From Chitinophagaceae bacterium (GTDB taxonomy: Bacteria > Bacteroidota > Bacteroidia > Chitinophagales > Chitinophagaceae): a DNA stretch of 64,000 bases. Shown piece after piece: positions 1-7,900 of the stretch. Each line of letters starts with the position of its first letter. Position 1 is the first letter of the stretch. The notes under the pieces were generated by a model that had not been told where the DNA came from, ran no database searches, and saw only the letters and a list, made by a program, of their open reading frames with translations. Position numbers and translations under genes: made by a program. The stretch is taken from assembly GCA_947447265.1 (NCBI GenBank), contig CANFKC010000026.1, positions 1 to 64,000 of the forward strand, given 5' to 3'.

Positions 1-25
1 ACGGAAAACTTGTCCTCAAAATTGC

Positions 26-213
26 ATTAAGCAAAAAAAGACGAGCCTGGTTCTCCGGCTTATGGAATTACTCAAAAGAATTTGAGTATCCTTTTATTTT
101 GTCTAATGCGTAATCTGGGATTAAGCAAAAAAAGACGAGCCTGGTTCTCCGGCTTATGGAATTACTCAAAAGAATTTGAGTATCCTTTTGTTTTGTCTAA
201 TGCGTAATCTGGG
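26..213. repeat. 94-bp tandem duplication with two stem-loops per unit
   Basis: Two head-to-tail copies (26-119 and 120-213) differ at a single visible base (attttg versus gttttg near each end). Each unit holds an AGCCtGG/CCGGCT hairpin with a TTCT loop (44-60 in copy 1), then a perfect 8-bp TACTCAAA/TTTGAGTA hairpin with a 4-base loop (69-88), then a T-rich tail. The second hairpin plus tail resembles an intrinsic terminator read on the plus strand. No ORF is credible here. Confidence 0.9.
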
Positions 214-258
214 TTAAACGTAAAGAACGCGCAAAGTCACGAGGGATTTCCAAAGCCT

Positions 259-290
259 AAAATGCAAAGAACCGCGGCTCTTTGCATTTG
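259..290. terminator. Hairpin downstream of the MlaF-like gene
   Basis: An 11-bp perfect stem (AAATGCAAAGA with TCTTTGCATTT) encloses a GC-rich loop, about 60 bases past the stop codon of the minus-strand ATPase gene. The T tract on the minus strand is short, so it may be a weak or bidirectional terminator. Confidence 0.6.
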
Positions 291-351
291 TACACCCTAA
301 CCTAATGGGGCATCGTATTATTTTTGACGGAATTTTAATGCTCAAATATTA

Positions 352-1125
352 TTACTTCCCCTTGGCTTCCTGCATCGTCATTTCTTTTGCCTTTGTAAGG
401 AACTCGGATGCGAATATGAAGTTATTCAGCTTTTCGTCATTGCTGAATATGATCTCTTTGTTGGTGCCTTCCCACTGCTTATACCCCTGGTACATATAAA
501 CGATGTGGTCGCCATATTCCATAACGGTATTCATATCGTGGGTATTTACAATGGTGGTGATGTTGTATTCTGTGGTAAGTTCTTTTATCAGCTTATCAAT
601 AACCAAAGATGTTTGCGGGTCGAGGCCGGAATTGGGTTCGTCACAAAACAGGTATTTAGGGTTTTGCACTACTGCACGGGCGAGCGCTACCCTTTTCTTC
701 ATACCACCACTTATCTCTGACGGGAATTTCTTATTGGCGTCTTTCAGGTTTACCCTATCCAGCACCTCGTTTACGCGCTTCAGCTTTGTAGCGTAATTAT
801 CTTTCGTAAACATATCCAGCGGAAACATCACATTTTGTTCCACGGTCTTACTATCAAATAAAGCACTACCCTGAAAAAGCATACCCACCTGCTTACGAAG
901 TTCTTTCAATTCAGAAGGATTCATCTTGGTCATGTCCACACCCTCATAAGATACCGAACCACTATCTACACCCATTAACCCCACGAGTATTTTCATGAGT
1001 ACGGTTTTACCGCTACCGCTGCTGCCAATTATAAGGTTAGTTTTTCCCGCCACCATCTGCGCCGAAACATCTTGCAGAACAACTTTGTCCCCAAAACTTT
1101 TGCGCACATTTTTTATTTCAATCAT
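352..1125 (-). CDS. MlaF/Ttg2A-type ABC transporter ATP-binding protein
   Basis: This 257-aa protein is a complete ABC ATPase of the kind that powers MCE/Mla phospholipid transport between the membranes. Visible motifs are Walker A GSSGSGKT (34-41), Q-loop Q85, the signature SGGMKKR starting near 139, which has the Met-Lys/Arg form typical of MlaF, Walker B with D162-E163, and switch H196. The usual partners are a MlaE permease and an MCE (MlaD) protein. Neither is seen on either side within the window, although the sequence before position 1 is unknown. A TACTTTTG -7 box lies at 1173-1180, and four heptamers sit between it and the ATG. Substrate is inferred from family only. Confidence 0.88.
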   Translation of the reverse strand: MIEIKNVRKSFGDKVVLQDVSAQMVAGKTNLIIGSSGSGKTVLMKILVGLMGVDSGSVSYEGVDMTKMNPSELKELRKQVGMLFQGSALFDSKTVEQNVMFPLDMFTKDNYATKLKRVNEVLDRVNLKDANKKFPSEISGGMKKRVALARAVVQNPKYLFCDEPNSGLDPQTSLVIDKLIKELTTEYNITTIVNTHDMNTVMEYGDHIVYMYQGYKQWEGTNKEIIFSNDEKLNNFIFASEFLTKAKEMTMQEAKGK

Positions 1126-1129
1126 TCTG

Positions 1130-1157
1130 TTAGTACATAGTAGTTAGTAGATAGTAG
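1130..1157. repeat. Heptamer run (TTAGTAC/ATAGTAG family)
   Basis: Exactly four 7-base units (TTAGTAC, ATAGTAG, TTAGTAG, ATAGTAG) begin five bases upstream of the MlaF-like start codon, so they occupy its 5' leader. Confidence 0.8.
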
Positions 1158-1172
1158 CAAGACTTGATTTGT

Positions 1173-1180
1173 CAAAAGTA
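1173..1180 (-). promoter_or_regulatory. -7 promoter box for the MlaF-like gene
   Basis: The reverse complement reads TACTTTTG, an exact match to the Bacteroidota -7 consensus TAnnTTTG, about 48 bases upstream of the start codon. I see no clear -33 TTTG partner. Confidence 0.5.
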
Positions 1181-1247
1181 TGAAGTCTGGTTTGTTTTCC
1201 GGCATTCGTAGTTACCCGCAAATACACTCTTAACGTTTTAAAAATAT

Positions 1248-1276
1248 AAAAGTGCTGCAAACTGCAGCACTTTTCT
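1248..1276 (-). terminator. Intrinsic terminator of the carboxylase gene
   Basis: A perfect 12-bp stem (AAAAGTGCTGCA with TGCAGCACTTTT) has a 3-base loop and is flanked by A/T runs. It lies about 110 bases past the stop codon of the minus-strand carboxylase. Confidence 0.85.
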
Positions 1277-1382
1277 TATAAAATTCAATCTTAAATGTAC
1301 TTTATGCCTACCGGAGACCTGCTTATTTAGTTTTCATTCTACTCACGATACTCGTCAGACCAAAAAAACTATCTGTTTCAAA

Positions 1383-3011
1383 TTACACCTGAAACACCCC
1401 CATCTTAAACTCCTTATTATCCTGCGAATGGTTGGCGGCATTGATACCTTCTGATATTACGCTGCGGGTATCTACAGGGTCAATTATTTCATCGACCCAA
1501 AGGCGTGCTGCTGCATAGTAGGCTGATGTCTGTGTATCGTACCTGTCTACTATTTCTTTCAGCATAGCTTTTTCTCTTTCCGGGTCAATCACTTCTCCCT
1601 TGGCTTTTAACGTGGCCACTTGTATCTGCATGAGCGTTTTAGCTGCTGCTTCACCACCCATTACAGCTATCTTGGCATTTGGCCACGCATAGATAAACCT
1701 TGGGTCGTAAGCCTTACCGCACATAGCGTAATTGCCAGCGCCATAAGAATTACCTATTACAATAGTTATTTTAGGCACAACGCTGTTCGCTACCGCATTT
1801 ACAAGCTTGGCGCCATCTTTAATTATACCGCTTTGCTCGCTGCGGCTACCCACCATAAAGCCGGTAACATCCTGCAAAAATACCAGAGGTATTTTCTTCT
1901 GGTTGCAATTCATAATAAACCTTGCCGCCTTATCCGCACTGTCGTTATAAATAACACCGCCCATCTGCATTTCGCCCTTGCCGCTCTTTACAATTTTACG
2001 TTGGTTGGCTACAATGCCCACAGCCCAACCATCGATGCGCGCATAACCGCAAACTATCGTCTTGCCGTAATCTTCTTTAAACTGGTCGAATTCTGATTTA
2101 TCAACAAGACATTTTATCACATCAACTACATCAAAATTCTTGTTGTTCTGTGCCGATATGAGGCCATAAATTTCGGCCGGATTCTTAGCCGGTGCTTCAG
2201 GTTTTATCCTGTCATAGCCTTTTAATGGCTGATGACCGGTTTTATCCATTATGCGGCGCACCTGGTCCAGGCACTCCGCTTCGGTATCAAATTTATAGTC
2301 AGCAATACCACTTACTTCGGTATGCATTTTTGCACCACCTAATGCCTGCAGATCAGCATCTTCGCCTATTGCAGCCTTTACCAGGTAAGGGCCAGCCAGA
2401 AATATAGAACCATTCCCTTCTACCATCAACGTTTCATCGCTCATAATAGGCAGGTACGCACCACCGGCAACGCAGCTTCCCATTACAGCCGCTATCTGGC
2501 TGATGCCCATAGCACTCATTTGTGCATTGTTTCGGAAAATACGGCCAAAGTGCTCTTTATCAGGAAATATTTCATCCTGCATAGGCAGGTAAACGCCCGC
2601 GCTATCTACTATATATATTACAGGCAGGTAATTTTCCATGGCAATTTCCTGCATACGCAGGTTCTTCTTCCCTGTTATCGGGAACCATGCACCAGCCTTA
2701 ACTGTATTATCATTGGCCACTATTACGCACAGCCTGCCACAAACATAACCCAGACCGGCAACAGTGCCACCTGCAGGGCAACCGCCATGTTCCTTATACA
2801 TGTCATAACCGGTAAATGCACCGATCTCTGTAAAAACACTATCCTTATCAATAAGGTAATTAATGCGCTCCCGTGGGGACATTTTCCCTTTTTCTTTGGC
2901 TTTTTCAATTGCTTTTTTACCACCGCCCAAACTTATTACCGCGTGGCGTTGCTTCATCTGGCTTACGGCCAGCTTCATACCATCTTCATTTTTATTGAAT
3001 TCCAGATCCAT
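1383..3011 (-). CDS. Acyl-CoA carboxylase beta subunit, methylcrotonyl-CoA carboxylase type
   Basis: This 542-aa carboxyltransferase moves a carboxyl group from carboxybiotin to an acyl-CoA. The closest family type is the beta subunit of methylcrotonyl-CoA carboxylase in leucine breakdown. Supporting motifs are FGRIFRNNAQMSAMGI in the N-terminal crotonase half, the oxyanion region SCVAGGAYLPIMSDE, and GAGNYAMCGKAYDPRF in the C-terminal half, all characteristic of the MCC-beta branch rather than propionyl-CoA carboxylase. Length fits the family. No biotin carboxylase/BCCP alpha subunit is adjacent, so the partner must be encoded elsewhere. A second beta subunit of a different branch is at 57669-59207. 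A downstream hairpin at 1248-1276 ends transcription. Confidence 0.88.
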   Translation of the reverse strand: MDLEFNKNEDGMKLAVSQMKQRHAVISLGGGKKAIEKAKEKGKMSPRERINYLIDKDSVFTEIGAFTGYDMYKEHGGCPAGGTVAGLGYVCGRLCVIVANDNTVKAGAWFPITGKKNLRMQEIAMENYLPVIYIVDSAGVYLPMQDEIFPDKEHFGRIFRNNAQMSAMGISQIAAVMGSCVAGGAYLPIMSDETLMVEGNGSIFLAGPYLVKAAIGEDADLQALGGAKMHTEVSGIADYKFDTEAECLDQVRRIMDKTGHQPLKGYDRIKPEAPAKNPAEIYGLISAQNNKNFDVVDVIKCLVDKSEFDQFKEDYGKTIVCGYARIDGWAVGIVANQRKIVKSGKGEMQMGGVIYNDSADKAARFIMNCNQKKIPLVFLQDVTGFMVGSRSEQSGIIKDGAKLVNAVANSVVPKITIVIGNSYGAGNYAMCGKAYDPRFIYAWPNAKIAVMGGEAAAKTLMQIQVATLKAKGEVIDPEREKAMLKEIVDRYDTQTSAYYAAARLWVDEIIDPVDTRSVISEGINAANHSQDNKEFKMGVFQV

Positions 3012-3089
3012 TGATAAATCGTGTTTTGTAATTTTTCAGATTGTAAACTTACTATCTTTTGTACTATTCGCATAGCCGGACCCAACCAA

Positions 3090-4613
3090 CTATTGGTCCC
3101 ATACCCACTTTTCAAAATCTTTGCGGCTAACTGGACTGGCTTTGTATTGCATAACGTTCTCCCAAATCCGTAGCTCCCTGTTCCAATGTTCTGGAATTGC
3201 ACTCCACAATATTTTTTTATCAGAGCTAACTATCAGCGACCTGCAATACAATGTAGACATAGAAACAAATATATCGCCACCCGGCAACTCCACCACATTA
3301 CCCCCGTAAGTAAACTGGAAACGGCTTTGTGTAGGGCCTTTCTCCCCCTCTATCGGGCATACATATTCCCAAACCTTATTAATACGCTCACCATCGCTGG
3401 TATTGGGGTCAAACATTACTACACTCGGGAAGCCGGTAAAATGGCAGGCATTATTATTATATAATAAAATATTTCCTTTCGAGGTAACTTTAAGGCTATG
3501 CTGCTTACAAAACACACCATTCCCGGCTTCGCGCTCATGCGGTTTTAGTGTTTCTCCATACGCTTTCAGCACCTTACCTTCCGGATATTTTATTTTCAAC
3601 ACCCTGCTTATATCGCGGAAACCAACATAGAGCATTTTTGCCTTCTCATCAAAAAAGAAGGAGTTCTCATGCGCATTAATATCAATATAATCTCCCTTGG
3701 TAAGGTGGTTAAAAATATCGCTGGTCTTAAAGTAGTTTGCTGATCGCCATGACCATACTATCTGCCCCTTTTTATTATATTCAATTACAGTACCGAACGG
3801 GGTTTTCTGGTACCCGGAATTGGTCGCAACCTTTTTGCGGCCATCACGTGGAAAATAAAGGGCAGTACTATCGTTGGCTGCGGCGAAACTGCGGTCATGA
3901 TCGGCTAGCTCGCTGCCCATGGTCATATAATTACCATTGCTCAGCCGCCTGAATTCATGGTGGATATACTCGTCTGTATCCGTGCTCACCTTACCTTCTT
4001 TCGGTGTGCGGAACAGTATTTTGCCATTATAATTGATCTCGTAACCAGCCAATCCATCATATAAAAATGTAGCCGTACCCTGGTTGGTTACCTGCATATC
4101 TTGCGGAGTAGCGTATTCTGATGTCACCCCATCAACCGGAGGCAAGCACCATACCGGACGGCCATTCATATCGTAGACCGCCTTATAGGCCTCAATAAAT
4201 ACAAAATCGCTTTTATATTTTTTGGCAGAATCAATAATTCTTAACCTGTTTTGTGTGGAATCGACCCATTTGTAGTATTGGGTACTAAAGTGGTGCAACG
4301 GACTTTTGGTCAATACTTTTTTATCACTGGTGTACACCACCCGCCAGGTATAATCGCGGCCAAAGGAAGGCACCTCTTCTATCAGTTTGTTGGTTTTGCT
4401 GGGATGTTTCACAAAAACCTTACCAACAAATGAGTCCTCAATAAAATGTGTTCCTCGGGCAATTTCAAGCACATAGCTGTTTTTTGCCTTTTCCGGGAAG
4501 GAGAATCCAATGATGCGGTAATTAATGAACGAGCCATCCTTCGGCAGCACCTGTGCCACAAGAAGCAATGGAAAAACAATTGCAAGGCAAAGCGCCGTTA
4601 CATTTTTAAACAT
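3090..4613 (-). CDS. Secreted arylsulfotransferase (ASST)-like beta-propeller protein
   Basis: This 507-aa protein starts with a signal peptide (ending near VLLVAQ). An N-terminal beta-sandwich-like region (about 25-110) is followed by a propeller-like region with ASST-type signatures: HHEFRRLSNGNYMTMG, GQIVWSWRSANYF, and CKQHSLKVTSKGNILLYNNN. ASST family enzymes transfer sulfate between phenolic compounds in the periplasm. Whether the catalytic histidine is retained cannot be judged without alignment, so the activity is uncertain. It has a clear paralogue of nearly identical length and motif order at 12817-14334. A TACATTTG -7 box lies 30 bases upstream (4643-4650). Confidence 0.72.
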   Translation of the reverse strand: MFKNVTALCLAIVFPLLLVAQVLPKDGSFINYRIIGFSFPEKAKNSYVLEIARGTHFIEDSFVGKVFVKHPSKTNKLIEEVPSFGRDYTWRVVYTSDKKVLTKSPLHHFSTQYYKWVDSTQNRLRIIDSAKKYKSDFVFIEAYKAVYDMNGRPVWCLPPVDGVTSEYATPQDMQVTNQGTATFLYDGLAGYEINYNGKILFRTPKEGKVSTDTDEYIHHEFRRLSNGNYMTMGSELADHDRSFAAANDSTALYFPRDGRKKVATNSGYQKTPFGTVIEYNKKGQIVWSWRSANYFKTSDIFNHLTKGDYIDINAHENSFFFDEKAKMLYVGFRDISRVLKIKYPEGKVLKAYGETLKPHEREAGNGVFCKQHSLKVTSKGNILLYNNNACHFTGFPSVVMFDPNTSDGERINKVWEYVCPIEGEKGPTQSRFQFTYGGNVVELPGGDIFVSMSTLYCRSLIVSSDKKILWSAIPEHWNRELRIWENVMQYKASPVSRKDFEKWVWDQ

Positions 4614-4642
4614 AGTATAAAAGAAGAATGGTGAAGGTAGTA

Positions 4643-4650
4643 CAAATGTA
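4643..4650 (-). promoter_or_regulatory. -7 promoter box for the first ASST-like gene
   Basis: The reverse complement reads TACATTTG, matching TAnnTTTG, with an expected transcript start about 20-25 bases before the ATG at 4613. The -33 region is unclear. Confidence 0.5.
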
Positions 4651-4848
4651 AAAGGAAAATGCGGAAAAGTTAACTCTCTGGCAAATACAATGCAGCCTGC
4701 CGATGCACCACAAACACGATTATCAATTAAAAATTAATAATAGATAAAATAGCGTAAAAACGCCGCCCGCCTTTTTACCCAAATATTACCCCTCCGGCTA
4801 TTAATATTGCAAAAATTAGCTTATTTTTATCCCAATATTTGAATACTG

Positions 4849-4905
4849 CCTCCCCGAAAGGAGACGGAAGTCATATAATTTGCTGTGAGCGAACCTTACA
4901 GCAAA
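4849..4905 (+). other. Structured leader of the 1734-aa secreted protein gene
   Basis: Two hairpins lie in the 5' region. CTCC/GGAG encloses a CCGAAA loop (4850-4863), and a perfect 8-bp TTTGCTGT/ACAGCAAA stem spans 4879-4905. They end about 70 bases before the start codon at 4977. The rest of 4614-4848 is AT-rich with no ORF. I cannot match the structure to a named riboswitch class. Confidence 0.45.
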
Positions 4906-4976
4906 CGTGATATGGTATGGTATGCCTTTGCCGGTATGCCCGTGTGCATAACAAACTTTTAAAACAAATTTTTTTT

Positions 4977-7900
4977 ATGGTTAAGAACTATTACCCACGT
5001 CTTAAAAACCTTATCGGGTCGTTGGTTACAGGTATTACTGCATTTGGGCTGCTGAATGGCGGCCAGGTATTGGCTCAACCAACTATTACCAGCGTAGTAT
5101 CGGCATCCCGCATTCCGGGCAGTACTGACACCATTAACGGTACTAACTTCAATGCGATACTGAACAAGAACATTGTAAGATATGGCGCTACAAAAGCTAC
5201 CTTACTTTCGGGTTCTACAACGCGATTAGTTGTTACTGTGCCACTGGGTGCTACCAACGCACCTATTACGGTAACTGATACGTCTGCGTCGGTTCACACA
5301 ACCGGCTTCCAGCAATATCCGAACGTACCGAAGTATGATAACAGCTGTTTCATACCGGGTCAGTTTAATTTTGCAGCAAAAATTGATTTAAGTGTACCAG
5401 CCGGCACTACGCCCCGACCATATATAGCCCAGGTCGGAGACCTTGACGGAGACGGCCTTGCCGACCTTGTTACAGCCAATCACGGAAGTAACCTGCTTTC
5501 AATATTTCGCAATACCAGCACTGGTCCCGGAAATATTTCTCAATCATGGGTTTCTAATATTAACCCTTCCTCATCTCCTGCCAATATTAAGTTTGCTGAC
5601 TTTGATGGTGATGGAAGGTTGGATATGGTGGTAGCATTTGACAACAATGTGAATATTGCAATATACAGGAACACATCATCCCCGGGTTCTATTACATTTT
5701 CCTCGGTACGACTTGTCCAAATGATAACGTCTGCTACTCCTCCTCCATCAATTCAACAAGTTACCGTAGGCGACTTTGACAATGACGGCAGGCCTGACAT
5801 AGCAGTTGCAGCAAAAGGTATTGATTCAATTTCAGTTATAAGAAATCAGATAGCGGTAATTCCAGCTACTCTTTTTGTTGCAGGTTCTTTTAGTGCCCAC
5901 AAATCTTTTTATGTCGGCAGCGGCACTGCGCCTGGCAGCTTATTTGCTTCTGATATTAACGGTGATGGCAAAACAGATATCGTAACCTGCAATGCTGGAA
6001 GTATTTCTGTTTTCGCTGATACCTCTACTGTAGCTGGCTCTATTGGATTTTCAACCCCATCAAGTTTTGCCACTGTGAGTGCTACAGCGTCAGTTGATGT
6101 TATTGCTACAGACCTTAACGGAGATGGAAAGCCAGACGTTGCGGTAACCATGAATGATGCGTCATATCTCGGTACATTATCCGTCTTTCGTAACACATCA
6201 TCTTCAGGGGCAGTCAGTTTTGGAACACGTGTTGACTATGCAACAAGTACGTCAATACCTGACATTCTTGCCGGCCTTACCTCTGCGGACTTCGATGGCG
6301 ATGGCAAAACCGATATTGTTGCAACCCAAAAATATGCCAACACGATTTACCTCTTCCGTAATGTATCATCTTCAGGCACTATTGCCCTAAGTGCAGCAGG
6401 AACATATACAACTGGTTTGTCGCCAACTGCCGTTACGGTCGGCGATATGGATAATGATAAACGCCCTGATATCATAGTTGGCAATTCGCCTACATCAGGA
6501 ACAGTTGCTGGAGATATCTCCATCTTCCGTAACATCCCAATCCCTTATGTTGACGAAATTACCGGACCTACCACAATTTGTATGGGTTCGTTAACCGATA
6601 CTTTACGCGATTCTACTTCAGGTGGATACTGGACATCGACCAACCCTTCAGTAGCTGTAATTAACGCTACAACTGGCGCAGTTTTACCAATAGCTCCGGG
6701 TGTTGATACCGCTATCTACACTTTCGTTTGCCAGGGCGATACCGCCAGCGTAATGAGGGCATTTACAGTAGCCGCAGCGCCAACTGTATTGCCTGTAGGT
6801 GGTGGCTCTTCAAGCATCTGCTCCGGCACTACATCTGCTGCCTTTACCGATTTTTCTGCGGGTGGCACATGGTCAGTTACACCAGCTTCTGTAGCAACAA
6901 TTACCTCTGGTGGTGTTGTGCACGGCATCAGCGGTGGCACTGCAACTGTTTCGTATACTGTTTCAAGTGGCGTATGCGGTAGCGTATCTGCAACTTCAAC
7001 CATTATTATTAACCAGACACCATCAGCAATAACCGGCGATGTACACCAGTGCGTAGGTACCTCTGACACTCTGGGTAATGCCTTTTCAGGTGGCACCTGG
7101 ACCAGTTCGCCATCAACAATAGCATCTGTTACTGCTTCAACAGGTATTGTACGTGGTGTTACTACAGGTACTGCAACCATTACCTATACCTTACCAGGCG
7201 GTTGCTATGTAACCAGAGGTGATACTGTTTCATCAACACCATCTGTGGCTGCAATTACCGGCCCGACCGTTGTTTGCACAGGTAGCACCATTACACTGGC
7301 AACTACTACTACCGGTGGCAGCTGGAGCAGCGCAAACAACGCAATTGCAAGTGTGAATTCATTCGGCGTAGTTACCGGCAACTCTGCTGGTACCGTTAAT
7401 ATTACCTACTCTGTTACGAACAGCTGCGCTACTGCTTTCCAGATACGCACTCTTACTGTAAATACAACTCCTTCAGCTATTACTGGCACTTTCAACATTT
7501 GCTCTGGTACCAGCACAACATTAGGCAGTTCTCCATCAGGTGGCTCATGGTCATCAAGCGCTACAGGCACTGCATCTATCGGTTCTTCAAGTGGCATCAT
7601 GTATGGTGGCAGCACATCTGGCTCAGCTACCATTACCTACACGCTTGCAGGTTGCTCAGTAACACAAGCGGTTACTGTTAACCCTGCGCCTCCGGGTATT
7701 TCCGGCAGTGCATCAGTTTGTGTTGGTTCATCTACCACACTTACTGACGGTGTTGCAGGTACATGGTCAAGCAGCAACCCTGCAGTAGCATCAATTGAAT
7801 CTACAACCGGTGTTACTTATGGTGTTGCTACCGGTTCAGTTACCATTACATTTACCTCAACTGCTTATGGCTGCGGCATTACAAGTGCCTTCACTGTTAA

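Noticed and set aside
4917-4976. Earlier in-frame start of the 1734-aa gene
   Set aside because: The extra 20 residues are not signal-peptide-like, whereas Met at 4977 begins a good one.
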